Shown here piece by piece: positions 18,156 to 27,005 of a DNA stretch of 64,000 nt. Every line of letters begins with the position of its first letter. Position 1 is the first letter of the stretch. Under the pieces are notes generated by a model, which saw only the letters and a list, made by a program, of their open reading frames with translations, ran no database searches and was not told where the DNA came from. The translations under genes were made by a program, and so were the position numbers. Origin of the DNA: Echinicola pacifica DSM 19836. Lineage in GTDB: Bacteria > Bacteroidota > Bacteroidia > Cytophagales > Cyclobacteriaceae. The stretch is taken from the NCBI RefSeq assembly GCF_000373245.1, contig NZ_KB890739.1, positions 410,441-474,440 on the forward strand. Reading direction: 5' to 3'.

Positions 18156-20294
18156 ATGAAGATTTTTACCTTAAATGTAAAGGTGCTTATTAGACTCATA
18201 GTAATAGTGGTCGGGGCATTGCCTTTTATTGGCTGTTCTGAGGCTATTGAAAATGATAAAAAACAAGAGTTTAAAATAGATCAATATGCCATCCTCGATG
18301 TAGAAAATGGGGACCTAACTAATTTTTCCATCAAAGAAGGTCTTCACGATAACCTTGTGGTTTCTCTAGGGATTCAGACCGATACGGTCTATATATTAGC
18401 CCATTTGGATGACAAATTAGCGTATCAGGGTCAGGCAGCTTATCTGGAACTTAAGAGCCCTACTCTTAGAAGCATAGAAGTATTTCATAAAAATGAGGAA
18501 GGGGAGCATACCTCTCTAGGCCTCGATGGTACCGCCTATTCGGTGGATATCCATGGGATTAGTGACCATCTCAATCCCGTATTTCATCTGTCGCAACTTA
18601 AAGAGGGTGAGTTTATCCTTAAAATATACTCTAAAGAACCCATCGCCTTTGAGACCTCCGTTTACCCAGAGCGGGTATTCCAAAGGATAAATACTCGTAG
18701 ATTACTATTGGCCAATATATACATCGGTATAATGTTGGCCTTATTTCTTTATAATCTGGTACTGTATTTTTCTATCAAAGATAAAGTGTACCTCGTGTAT
18801 TGTCTTTATACTTTATTTATCTCCCTGGCCCAGCTGTCCCTGTCAGGATATTCGATGATTATCCTTTTTGGTGACAATTATCAGTTATTTGAGCAGAGTG
18901 CTGTTATATTTTCTGGTATTTCTGGTATTTTTGCAGTGACCTTTGTTAGAACCTTCTTGAAAACCAAGAAGATAACACCTGCATTAGATAAAGCATTACT
19001 GGGTATTGGGGTTTTATACGTGCTGGTCCTTGTTTCTAGCCTATGTAGTCTGGTAGAGCTGAGCTATAGACTTACCGATCTGGCGGGAATGCTGGTGGCC
19101 ATCGTGTTTTTCATGACTGGAGTGATGGCCGCGAGAAAAGGCTATCGCCCTGCGGTTTATTTTCTGATTGCCTGGTCTTTCTTCCTGATAGGCGTTGTGA
19201 TGTTCGTTCTGCGGAACCTGGGCATAGAGCTGTTTCAGGATTTAGCCAACTTCCCTATGCTGATAGGGACGGCACTGGAAGCGATATTGCTTTCCCTTGC
19301 CTTGGCTAATAGAATTAATATTCTCAAAAAAGAGAAAGAACAGCAGCAACAGGGGAAATTGGAAGCCCTAAAGGAAAACGAACGCTTGATAAGAGAGCAA
19401 AATGCCCTCTTAGAAGATAAGGTAAAAATGAGGACTGAGGAGTTAGAAATGACCCTCAAAAACCTCCAGAATACCCAAACTCAGTTGGTTAATCAAGAAA
19501 AAATGGCTTCTTTGGGACAACTTACCGCAGGTATAGCTCATGAAATCAATAATCCGATTAACTTCGTAAGCAGTAATATTTCCCCTCTCAAGAGGGACCT
19601 GCAGGATGTCTTAGAAATCATGCAGACCTATAGAGAAAAAGGGAAAGTTGAATTTTGTGAGGCAACTCAATCTGAGATCAAAGAGCTGGAGGAAGATTTA
19701 GAATTTGATTATTTAATAGAAGAAATAGACATGCTTCTCAAAGGCATGGAGGATGGCGCCAAGAGAACGGTGGAGATCGTCAAGGGATTACGCTTATTCT
19801 CTAGAGTGGATGAGCAGGATGTCAAAAAAGTGGATCTTCATGATGGAATCAATAGTACTTTAGTATTGCTTAACAGTACTATGGGTAGGGTGGAAGTGGT
19901 CAAAAACTACAAGGAAATCCCCATGGTGGAGTGTCTGGCTGGGAAAATCAACCAGGTCTTTATGAATATCATTAGCAATGCTATTCAGGCCCTGACCGAA
20001 CAAGGATCAGCCAACAGTAATCCACAGATTACCATTAATACCTCGGTGGACAAGGACCGTGTTCGCATGGAAATAGCAGATAATGGCCCCGGAATGCCGG
20101 AGCATGTGAAAGAGAGAATTTTTGAGCCTTTCTTTACCACCAAAGCGGTGGGAAAAGGCACGGGCTTGGGACTATCTATAGTATATAAAATAATAGAAAA
20201 TCATCAAGGGACTTTAGAAGTGGTCTCGCAGGAGGGTAAAGGAACAACTTTTGTGATAACATTGCCAATTTACCAAAAAAACACCAAAGAATGA
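18156..20294 (+). CDS. 7TMR-DISM sensor histidine kinase
   Basis: A 712-residue membrane sensor kinase. It has a signal or lipobox-like start (PFIGC near residue 24), an extracellular 7TMR-DISMED2-type beta domain (about 40-180), a seven-transmembrane 7TMR-DISM module beginning with the helix at about 185-205 and ending near 400, a coiled coil (about 395-450), and a HisKA domain with phospho-acceptor His in GIAHEINNP near 462. The HATPase domain has ADNGPGMP and GTGLGLSIV. 7TMR-DISM proteins bind extracellular ligands, often carbohydrates or other small molecules. It sits immediately after two possible biosynthetic genes and overlaps the next kinase by 4 bp. Confidence 0.9.
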   Translation: MKIFTLNVKVLIRLIVIVVGALPFIGCSEAIENDKKQEFKIDQYAILDVENGDLTNFSIKEGLHDNLVVSLGIQTDTVYILAHLDDKLAYQGQAAYLELKSPTLRSIEVFHKNEEGEHTSLGLDGTAYSVDIHGISDHLNPVFHLSQLKEGEFILKIYSKEPIAFETSVYPERVFQRINTRRLLLANIYIGIMLALFLYNLVLYFSIKDKVYLVYCLYTLFISLAQLSLSGYSMIILFGDNYQLFEQSAVIFSGISGIFAVTFVRTFLKTKKITPALDKALLGIGVLYVLVLVSSLCSLVELSYRLTDLAGMLVAIVFFMTGVMAARKGYRPAVYFLIAWSFFLIGVVMFVLRNLGIELFQDLANFPMLIGTALEAILLSLALANRINILKKEKEQQQQGKLEALKENERLIREQNALLEDKVKMRTEELEMTLKNLQNTQTQLVNQEKMASLGQLTAGIAHEINNPINFVSSNISPLKRDLQDVLEIMQTYREKGKVEFCEATQSEIKELEEDLEFDYLIEEIDMLLKGMEDGAKRTVEIVKGLRLFSRVDEQDVKKVDLHDGINSTLVLLNSTMGRVEVVKNYKEIPMVECLAGKINQVFMNIISNAIQALTEQGSANSNPQITINTSVDKDRVRMEIADNGPGMPEHVKERIFEPFFTTKAVGKGTGLGLSIVYKIIENHQGTLEVVSQEGKGTTFVITLPIYQKNTKE

Positions 20295-21373
20295 GTGGTA
20301 AAATACACGTTTTATATCTGGATGACGAGGATAACAACCTCAATTCTTTTAAGGCCAGTTTAAGAAGGGATTTCAAAATCTTCACTGCTCTCAATGCAGA
20401 GGAAGGTCTTATAATCGCCCAACGGGAAGAAGTGCATGTGGTGATTGCTGATCAGCGTATGCCTGGCATGACGGGGGTGGAGTTTTTTGAGAGGCTGGTG
20501 CAAGTTAAGCCTGACCCCATAAGGATCCTTCTTACTGGATATTCGGATATTGCCAGTGTGATAGATGCAATCAATAAAGGCGAAGTATATCGCTTTATCG
20601 ATAAGCCTTGGAATATTGAGCAAATTAAAAATGCCATAAAAAATGCTGCTGATATTTACTTTACGCGGCAGGAACTTAAAGAGAAGAATACAAGGTTGGA
20701 GAAAATGCACTCTGAGATGAATCAGTTTGTCTATAGCCTTTCTCACGAACTCAGAGGGCCACTGATGAGCATCTCTGGCGTGTCCAAATTGGCTAAGATG
20801 GAATGCTTTGACCCGACCATCCTGGAATATTTTGAGATGATCGACTCGGCCACCGTGAAGCTGGATGACTTTATCTATAAAATGCTGGACTTCTATCGCT
20901 CCACCAAGATCGATAATGTGGTCGCCAATGTGGATTTTGGAGAGCTCCTCAATCAACAATACGAGGCGTACCAAAATAAGTGGGACTTAGGCGAAATTGA
21001 AATCGAAACGATTATCGACCAAAAGGAGGAGTTTTATTCTGATGAGGCGAAACTCAGAGTGATCTTCAATAACCTCTTTAGCAATGCCTTTAAATTCCAA
21101 AAAGAAGATAATTCGGATAAGTATATCAAGATTAGAATCGAGGTCTCTGGTGGCAATGCAATTATCGAAGTGGCGGACAATGGTATAGGAATCGATGAGA
21201 AATATAGAGATGGCGTTTTTAACCTTTTTCATAGGGCCACACAGAAGAACGTGGGTTCTGGGATAGGCTTATATATGGTCAAGGAATCTGTCGAACAGCT
21301 GCGTGGCTCAATCGAGCTAAACACAGTCTTGGGTGAAGGTACCCAGTTTAGGATCACCATTCCTTCCTTATAG
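20291..21373 (+). CDS. Receiver-histidine kinase hybrid
   Basis: A 360-residue protein with an N-terminal receiver (LDDED at 10-14, phospho-acceptor Asp54 in IADQRMPG, Lys105 in IDKPW), a coiled coil (about 125-145), a HisKA domain with His152 in SLSHELRGP, and a HATPase with VADNGIGI and GSGIGLYMV. There is no membrane segment, so it is cytoplasmic and could be phosphorylated by the upstream kinase, then pass the signal on. Its start overlaps the 7TM kinase stop (ATGA-type overlap). The receiver is a paralogue of the one at 15650-16123. Confidence 0.9.
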   Translation: MSGKIHVLYLDDEDNNLNSFKASLRRDFKIFTALNAEEGLIIAQREEVHVVIADQRMPGMTGVEFFERLVQVKPDPIRILLTGYSDIASVIDAINKGEVYRFIDKPWNIEQIKNAIKNAADIYFTRQELKEKNTRLEKMHSEMNQFVYSLSHELRGPLMSISGVSKLAKMECFDPTILEYFEMIDSATVKLDDFIYKMLDFYRSTKIDNVVANVDFGELLNQQYEAYQNKWDLGEIEIETIIDQKEEFYSDEAKLRVIFNNLFSNAFKFQKEDNSDKYIKIRIEVSGGNAIIEVADNGIGIDEKYRDGVFNLFHRATQKNVGSGIGLYMVKESVEQLRGSIELNTVLGEGTQFRITIPSL

Positions 21374-21466
21374 CAGTCCACTCTAGAGTAGCCAGTGTGG
21401 GGATATACTTTTCTTTAGGGAAGAATTACTCTCCACTTTGGGTCCGCTAAGGCACTAATAAATGCT

Positions 21467-21521
21467 AAGGCATAGAAAAGGCGTCAAGATTTCCTGACGC
21501 CTTTTCTATGCCTTGTTTTTT
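21467..21521 (+). terminator. Rho-independent terminator after the sensor-kinase operon
   Basis: A perfect 20 bp inverted repeat at 21467-21486 and 21495-21514, with an 8-base loop, is followed by G and six T. It ends the plus-strand signalling operon; the SIMPL gene converges on it from the right. Confidence 0.9.
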
Positions 21522-21531
21522 GAAGGTATTA

Positions 21532-22248
21532 TTAATCTTGGTCGTAGCTAAATACCACCATTATATTATCAGTGAGTTTTTGCTCCTCCGGATTGAAACT
21601 TGGAGCGGCATCTGCAGCTTCGGCCTTCATCATCCTATATTCCATCTGCGGTCTGGGGAAGTCGAAGCTTCCACCAGAGGAATAAGTGATATTGCTGACC
21701 TTAATGGGGCCTAAATCCATGGTGCTGGCTATGAGTTCTGCCTTATATCGAGCATCCTTAATGGCGCTTTGGAGAAGTGTTTCTTTATAGGACTTAGTCT
21801 TTTCTTCTGAGATCCCAAACTGCACATTAAAGGTGATTTCTTCATTTTCACCTAAAACCTGCACGGCCTTCACTAAATCCACCTCTGGATTAGAAATTTT
21901 TATTTTTACGTTTTGTCTCGCCACATAGCCGCTGTCTTTGCTGGTGCCTTTAGTATATATCCTGTTGATATTTACCTGATAATTATCGGTGGTCAATTTA
22001 TAATCCTTAAGCTTGGACTTATTGATTTGTTTCTGGATATCTTCGACCTGCTGATTCAGCATCTTTGTTGCTTCGGAGGCAGTCATGGCCTTTTTTATGG
22101 CGGATATATTGATAATAGCCTCATCAGGGATAATGGCAATTTCGCTGAAACCATTGACTTGAATGGTGTTTTTTTCTTTAGAGTCTTGCGCCATAAGAGT
22201 AGTAATGTTTACCAAAAGTACTGCTAATATTAGAGTTATTTTTTTCAT
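21532..22248 (-). CDS. SIMPL domain (DUF541) secreted protein
   Basis: A 238-residue protein taking the ATG at 22248, where MKKITLILAVLLVN starts a signal peptide cleaved near TTLMAQ. The rest shows the SIMPL/DUF541 pattern: IQVNGFSEIAIIPDEAIINISA at the mature N terminus (shown only in part as family evidence), VQVLGEN, and a C-terminal pattern with DARYKAELIAS. These are periplasmic or outer-surface proteins of unclear role, sometimes linked to oxidative stress or signalling. An in-frame ATG 7 codons upstream is less likely because it puts polar residues before the signal peptide. Confidence 0.82.
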   Translation of the reverse strand: MKKITLILAVLLVNITTLMAQDSKEKNTIQVNGFSEIAIIPDEAIINISAIKKAMTASEATKMLNQQVEDIQKQINKSKLKDYKLTTDNYQVNINRIYTKGTSKDSGYVARQNVKIKISNPEVDLVKAVQVLGENEEITFNVQFGISEEKTKSYKETLLQSAIKDARYKAELIASTMDLGPIKVSNITYSSGGSFDFPRPQMEYRMMKAEAADAAPSFNPEEQKLTDNIMVVFSYDQD

Positions 22249-22356
22249 GTTATATTGGTTTGTTTCCATGTTCTATACGTCAAAAGACCAGCCAATATAA
22301 CAGTGGAAACAAAAATTATAATAAATTCAGCTTTTTTTGCTTTGTTAACTTCATAA

Positions 22357-22387
22357 TTGGCAGTAATTTGCCACCCATATAATTTTG
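22357..22387 (+). promoter_or_regulatory. Likely ppa promoter
   Basis: TTG at 22357-22359, a 20 bp spacer, then TAATTTTG at 22380-22387, an exact TAnnTTTG -7 element. It ends 27 bases before the pyrophosphatase ATG. Confidence 0.65.
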
Positions 22388-22414
22388 AACACAAAAACAT
22401 AAAAAGTTTTTAAT

Positions 22415-22954
22415 ATGATCAATCCATGGCATGACGTCAATATAGGAGAAGAAGCCCCTGAATTTGTTCAAGGCGTCATTGAAATTCCAAAAGGAAGTAA
22501 GGGAAAATATGAATTGGATAAAGAAACCGGTATGTTGAAGCTGGATCGTGTGCTGTTTTCTGCAGTTCACTACCCTGCCAATTACGGTTTTATTCCACAG
22601 ACTTTTTGCGAAGATCATGATCCTTTGGATATTTTGATAATTTCACAAATTGATATTCCATCCATGACTTTGGTGAAAGCCAAGGTGATCGGTGTGATGC
22701 GAATGATTGATGGCGGAGAGGCAGATGATAAGATTATCGCTGTGGCTGCTGATGATCAGTCGGTAAATTATATCAACGATATCGATGAGTTGCCTCCGCA
22801 CTTGATGAAGGAAACGCATAGATTCTTCGAGGATTATAAGAAATTGGAAAGTAAAGATGTAAAAGTGGAAGATTTCCTTGGCAAAGAAGATGCGATGAGA
22901 ATTATCCGCGAAAGTGTAGAGCTCTATAATAAAAGCTTCCGAAATAAGAAGTAA
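22415..22954 (+). CDS. ppa: Inorganic pyrophosphatase (family I)
   Basis: A 179-residue soluble enzyme hydrolysing pyrophosphate to phosphate, which pulls biosynthetic reactions forward. [18 protein letters not shown] holds the active-site lysines and glutamate, [13 protein letters not shown] is typical, and DHDPLDILI carries the metal-binding aspartates. Length matches bacterial family I enzymes. Single-gene unit with a good promoter upstream and a terminator hairpin downstream. Confidence 0.95.
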   Translation: MINPWHDVNIGEEAPEFVQGVIEIPKGSKGKYELDKETGMLKLDRVLFSAVHYPANYGFIPQTFCEDHDPLDILIISQIDIPSMTLVKAKVIGVMRMIDGGEADDKIIAVAADDQSVNYINDIDELPPHLMKETHRFFEDYKKLESKDVKVEDFLGKEDAMRIIRESVELYNKSFRNKK

Positions 22955-23314
22955 TTCCCTTTTCGAAAGATAGATGGTCCCAAAACTTTATTTTGGGCCT
23001 ATAAGCTCTATCCTCACAAAAAAAGCAGCTGTCTTCGTATAGCTGCTTTTTTTATTTAAAGCGCTTAGCAAATAGGCTCAGCTTAATGAGATCTGGGCGG
23101 AGCTTACGTCTGGTGTCAATAGAGAGGTAGGCGGAGAGAGTGGCTTGAGCACTGCGTGAGAGGGTGAGGGAATGGGCCTTCTATAGGCGACTTATTCGTG
23201 TGTTGGATTGGTTTTTGGAATCCGGGGGAAGGTCCTCTCCATAACTTAATTTGTAGGTAAAGTTCAGCCTACACATATTTTTTTGTAATTTGCGACTTTG
23301 TAAAGAAAAACAAC
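22955..23314. other. Intergenic region between ppa and the PlsC-like gene
   Basis: It holds the ppa terminator near 23018-23053 and then about 260 bp with no supported gene. A short minus-strand open frame over 23181-23369 overlaps the next gene start and looks spurious. Confidence 0.6.
23018..23053 (+). terminator. Rho-independent terminator after ppa
   Basis: Inverted repeat AGCAGCT/AGCTGCT flanked by an A-run and a T-run: stem arms 23018-23030 and 23041-23053, 10-base loop. The symmetric A/T tracts would let it work in either direction. Confidence 0.85.
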
Positions 23315-24451
23315 ATGTCAAAATTTGATCATATAAGACCGTTTTATGATACTGAGGTGAATCAGGCATTGCGCAGTATAGCCGATGATCCGATGATGAA
23401 AGCCATTATGGCCTTTACCTTCCCTGAGTTGGAGGAGGCAGAATGGGTAAAGGAGCTCCATCGGACTTATTCTATCCGTGATTTCCAGATTAATTTCATC
23501 TATCCTGCGATCAATATGGTGCTGAAAAAGAGCTCAGAAGGGCTTTCTTATTCAAAATTGCAACATTTGGATCAGCATACCCCCTACCTGTTTATCTCTA
23601 ATCACCGAGATATAATTCTGGATACCTCCTTATTAAACTATGTCCTATATAGTGAGGACTTGATGATGACCTCCAGTGCTATTGGGGATAACCTGGTGAA
23701 GCGTCCGCTGCTTTTGGCCCTTTCTCGCTTGACCAGAAACTTTGTGGTTCAGCGGGGGCTACCGGCCAGAGAAATGCTGGAAAGCTCCAGGCTCATGTCC
23801 GAGTATATCGGAGAACTTATCTTCCATGAAAATCGATCGGTCTGGATCGCTCAGCGAGAAGGACGTACCAAAGATGGCAATGATGCTACCCATAAGGGCA
23901 TCCTGAAAATGATCGCCATGGGAAAAGGGGATCTGGCCGATTTGGAGTACTTCAAGAAACTTAATATCGTTCCCGTTTCTTTTTCTTATGAATATGATCC
24001 CACCGATGTATTGAAAATGCCTGAATTGATGGCCAAATCAAGATCTGAGGTATATGTGAAGCAAGATAATGAGGACTTTAATACCATCATCAATGGCATT
24101 ATGGGCCAAAAGAAAAGAATTCATGTCCATATCGATTCACCAATAAATGACGAAATAGACGCTATCCTCCAAAAAGGAGAGTCTGGAAATAAGCAGCTTC
24201 AAGAGCTCTGCGATGTCATCGATAGACGCATTATCAGTAATTATAAACTTTGGCCTTCCAATTATATAGCCTTTGACTTATTATATCCGGGCGAACTTTT
24301 CGCCAATGAATATACAGAGGCGGAAAAGCAGGACTTTGTCGCACGAATGAATAAGGGTGTGGACACTTCCGATGTGGTGGCGCTGGAGAACTTCCTGAAT
24401 ATGTATGCTAACCCTGTCAAAAATAAGCAAACCATCCTGAATGGGGAATAA
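23315..24451 (+). CDS. PlsC-like 1-acyl-glycerol-3-phosphate acyltransferase family protein
   Basis: A 378-residue protein of the glycerolipid acyltransferase superfamily. Motif I is NHRDIILD at 96-103 (NHx4D), and QREGRTKDGND is the motif III-type EGxR segment. It is longer than PlsC itself (about 240), with an N-terminal extension of about 90 residues and a helical C terminus, as in large cytoplasmic acyltransferases of Bacteroidota. It probably acylates lysophosphatidate or another lipid acceptor; the substrate is not shown by the sequence. No obvious membrane anchor. Confidence 0.82.
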   Translation: MSKFDHIRPFYDTEVNQALRSIADDPMMKAIMAFTFPELEEAEWVKELHRTYSIRDFQINFIYPAINMVLKKSSEGLSYSKLQHLDQHTPYLFISNHRDIILDTSLLNYVLYSEDLMMTSSAIGDNLVKRPLLLALSRLTRNFVVQRGLPAREMLESSRLMSEYIGELIFHENRSVWIAQREGRTKDGNDATHKGILKMIAMGKGDLADLEYFKKLNIVPVSFSYEYDPTDVLKMPELMAKSRSEVYVKQDNEDFNTIINGIMGQKKRIHVHIDSPINDEIDAILQKGESGNKQLQELCDVIDRRIISNYKLWPSNYIAFDLLYPGELFANEYTEAEKQDFVARMNKGVDTSDVVALENFLNMYANPVKNKQTILNGE

Positions 24452-24511
24452 TACAAATGATGATTAGGCCCTATTTTCATAAATAATGAGGGTATAAAAT
24501 ATCAAAACAAC

Positions 24512-24545
24512 AAAGACCGCTGAACGACTCTGTTTGGCGGTCTTT
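24512..24545 (+). terminator. Rho-independent terminator
   Basis: AAAGACCGC (24512-24520) pairs with GCGGTCTTT (24537-24545), followed by further T. It ends the acyltransferase transcript. Confidence 0.85.
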
Positions 24546-24688
24546 TTTTTAGCGGTTGCCACCAGGGAAATTGAGGTGTTTGGTAGGTGGGAACAATTTA
24601 CCAGTTAAATTTTGGGATTTGCTCACCGGGCTCTGGCTATCATTCGATGGAGTTTTGTTATCTTTAGTAGTTAATAAATCACAAGCAA

Positions 24689-25060
24689 ATGAAAAGTACG
24701 GGAGCCGCAATATTGGCAGCTAAATGTCCACGATGCCATCAGGGAAGTATCTTTCCTGTATCATTGATGAGTTTCAGGAAATTGACACAGGTGAATGACC
24801 ATTGTCCCAATTGTAATGCGACGCTGGAGCCAGAGCCGGATTTTTATTATGGAGCGATGTATATCAGTTATGCCCTTTCGGTAGCCCTAGTGGTCAATAT
24901 AATGCTCATTCTTAATTATGGTTTTGGTGACCCCGAGATTTGGGTGTATCTGGTGACCGTAGGAGTGACTAATGTGCTTCTGCTGCCTCTGATGCTGAGG
25001 TATTCTAAGGTGCTCTATTTGTATATTGCAGGAAAACTGAAATATGATCCTAATGCCTGA
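24689..25060 (+). CDS. DUF983 family membrane protein
   Basis: A 123-residue protein with an N-terminal zinc-ribbon-like pair of CxxC motifs (CPRCHQG near residue 13 and CPNCNA near 39), the DUF983 block PDFYYGAMYISYALS, and two transmembrane helices (about 55-75 and 85-105). DUF983 proteins are common in Bacteroidota and Alphaproteobacteria and have no firmly assigned function. It converges on the BCCT gene with 6 bp between stops. Confidence 0.88.
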   Translation: MKSTGAAILAAKCPRCHQGSIFPVSLMSFRKLTQVNDHCPNCNATLEPEPDFYYGAMYISYALSVALVVNIMLILNYGFGDPEIWVYLVTVGVTNVLLLPLMLRYSKVLYLYIAGKLKYDPNA

Positions 25061-25066
25061 TTTTTC

Positions 25067-26596
25067 TTAAAGATATTTGCTGGGTTGCCACATGATTTTC
25101 CAAAGGCTTATCATGATGGTGGCCAGCAAAAATAATGCAGGAAGGCCTCCCAAATTGGAGAGCATTTTTACGCCATCAATTCCTGCAAAAGTGATCATGA
25201 CCCAGGCCAGGATCCCTACGAGTAAGCCCCAGGTGACTTTTAGGCGGTTGTCGGAGTCCAGCTGCTGGAGATCAAACTTCTTCATGCTCAATGAGGCCAT
25301 CGCTTCCGTTCCCGAATCTGCCGCAGTCACATAGCTGATAAACATGGCAATGATAAAGGCAGGTTGGAGTAGCTCAGCATGACCAATTAGGCTGATTACT
25401 TCATAGATAATTGATTCCGGACCCATTGTTTTTAGCAATTCCCGAAAATTGACAGGGCCCTCACTGGCAAAATACAAGGTGCTCCCTCCAAAAATCCCCA
25501 TCCATGCAAGGCAAAAACAGGCAGGTAAAAACCAGTTGAATAGCAAGAATTCTCTCACGGTCCTTCCATAGGCTATTTTTCCCAAAAACAATGCGGTTAT
25601 GGGGGCCCAGGCCATCCAATTGGCCCAGTTGAATACTGACCAGGATTGTGTCCATTCGGAGTTTCTGATCTCTCCTAGTTGTAGGCTTAGCGGGATATAG
25701 CTGCCGATAAGCTCCTGGAAGCCCTGAAGGCTGAGCATGATGATCTGCTTACCTGGCCCGAGAAGAGCTATGGCTAAGCTGAAGAGGATAAAAAAGAAGA
25801 AATTAATTCGGCTGAGGTTCTTGATGCCATGATCTATCCCCGAGGAAGCTGAGAGGATGAAAGCGGTGATGATGCCAGTAGTGACTAAGGGGATAAGTAA
25901 GGGGCTGTTTAGCGCTGGCCACATACTGCCTAGTCCACCAGTAATGCTCAAAATCCCTGCACCTAATGAGGCCGACATACCAGAAACCAAGGCAAATAGA
26001 CAGATCATATCGATCAGATTCGCATAGCGTGGAGCATGTTTACCTAGAAGCGGTGATATGGGACTGCTAAGGCTGAAGGCTTGATTTCGATTATAGATCG
26101 CTAATGCCACGGCCAAGGCCGGAATGGAGTAAATCGCATAAGGCGTAAATCCCCAATGCAGGAAAATCGCTGACATAGCAAATACCGAGGATTCAGGGCT
26201 GGACTCGGGAATATGCGCAAATGCCGGGGGGGATAGAAAGTGAAATAATGGCTCAGCACTGCCCCAAAATAAAATCCCTACTGCGACCGTCGTACAGAGG
26301 ACAATCGAAAACCAACTTAATCTGCTGAACCGAGGCCTGGCATCTGCTCCACCAATTCTGTACTTCCCCAAGGGGGAAATCAAAACAGCAATACAGGTCA
26401 ATACCATGAAAAAAGAGGTATAGGAAAAGGCTAATGAAAAATGGTCAAGGATGAAAGTATTGATGGAACTCATCGCTAGCTCGAAAAGGCTGGGCTGCAC
26501 CAGACTCATCACCACTGCAAACGTTAATAGGATAAATGGCGGCCAAAACACCCATTTCTTAACTAGTTTATCGTATTTTTTCCAGTATTTATCCAA
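25067..26596 (-). CDS. BCCT family transporter (betaine/carnitine/choline type)
   Basis: A 509-residue, about 12-helix membrane protein. The BCCT hallmark is ILFWGSAEPLFHF in the fifth helix region, with WTQSWSVFNWANWMAW carrying the tryptophans that form the substrate box in this family, and a final YVTAADSGTEAM segment. It probably imports betaine, choline or a related quaternary amine with Na+ or H+ for osmoprotection. The exact substrate cannot be read from the sequence, and no betaine-synthesis genes are adjacent. Confidence 0.9.
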   Translation of the reverse strand: MDKYWKKYDKLVKKWVFWPPFILLTFAVVMSLVQPSLFELAMSSINTFILDHFSLAFSYTSFFMVLTCIAVLISPLGKYRIGGADARPRFSRLSWFSIVLCTTVAVGILFWGSAEPLFHFLSPPAFAHIPESSPESSVFAMSAIFLHWGFTPYAIYSIPALAVALAIYNRNQAFSLSSPISPLLGKHAPRYANLIDMICLFALVSGMSASLGAGILSITGGLGSMWPALNSPLLIPLVTTGIITAFILSASSGIDHGIKNLSRINFFFFILFSLAIALLGPGKQIIMLSLQGFQELIGSYIPLSLQLGEIRNSEWTQSWSVFNWANWMAWAPITALFLGKIAYGRTVREFLLFNWFLPACFCLAWMGIFGGSTLYFASEGPVNFRELLKTMGPESIIYEVISLIGHAELLQPAFIIAMFISYVTAADSGTEAMASLSMKKFDLQQLDSDNRLKVTWGLLVGILAWVMITFAGIDGVKMLSNLGGLPALFLLATIMISLWKIMWQPSKYL

Positions 26597-26616
26597 TTTA
26601 TATCCTTTCAGTAGAA

Positions 26617-26646
26617 TTGATTATGCTTAAGACTGACTTATCTTTG
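26617..26646 (+). promoter_or_regulatory. Strong Bacteroidota-type promoter
   Basis: TTG at 26617-26619, 19 bp spacer, then TATCTTTG at 26639-26646, an exact TAnnTTTG. It points toward the phosphatidate phosphatase gene but lies about 360 bp upstream of it. Confidence 0.6.
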
Positions 26647-26780
26647 GTAGGAGTATAGCCTGAATAGCTCGCTAGTGTAGGCATAAATTTTGAATTTAGC
26701 ATCAGCAGTCTTATTTTCTTTATTTAGTGATCTAAAATAAAGTATAAATGATGATTTCCAATGACTTTGGGATGATTGTT

Positions 26781-26808
26781 GATTGAATCTTTTAAGTCAA
26801 TCTTTTTT
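26781..26808 (+). terminator. Possible weak terminator or attenuator
   Basis: GATTGA (26781-26786) and TCAATC (26797-26802) form a 6 bp AT-rich stem followed by TTTTTT. It lies about 155 bp after the promoter at 26617-26646. The stem is weak, so this is tentative. Confidence 0.3.
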
Positions 26809-27005
26809 CAAATGATGATTTTACCTGAGTGATACATTTTGAGGTAGATAAAGTTTTGTAATGAATAGTGACCTCATGGATTGCACTGTATTTGAATACA
26901 GGACTTAAGTCACTTCAGGATATTGGCTTGGAATATATACTGAGCTGAGAGCCTTAGGGATTGTTGGAGAAAGAGAATTCGAGTCTATAAAATTATACCA
27001 CAGTT

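Larger units (their letters stand above)
26597..27005. other. Divergent intergenic region, BCCT gene to App1 gene
   Basis: A 409 bp gap. It holds a very good plus-strand promoter (26617-26646) and a weak hairpin plus T-run (26781-26808). No open frame longer than about a dozen codons looks real. If transcription starts at that promoter, the App1 message has a leader of about 350 nt, or the first 150 nt form a separate small RNA. Confidence 0.5.

Noticed and set aside
20291-21373. Frameshift between the 7TM kinase and the receiver-kinase, suggesting one broken gene
   Set aside because: Each reading frame has its own complete domains and the 4 bp overlap is a usual coupling arrangement.
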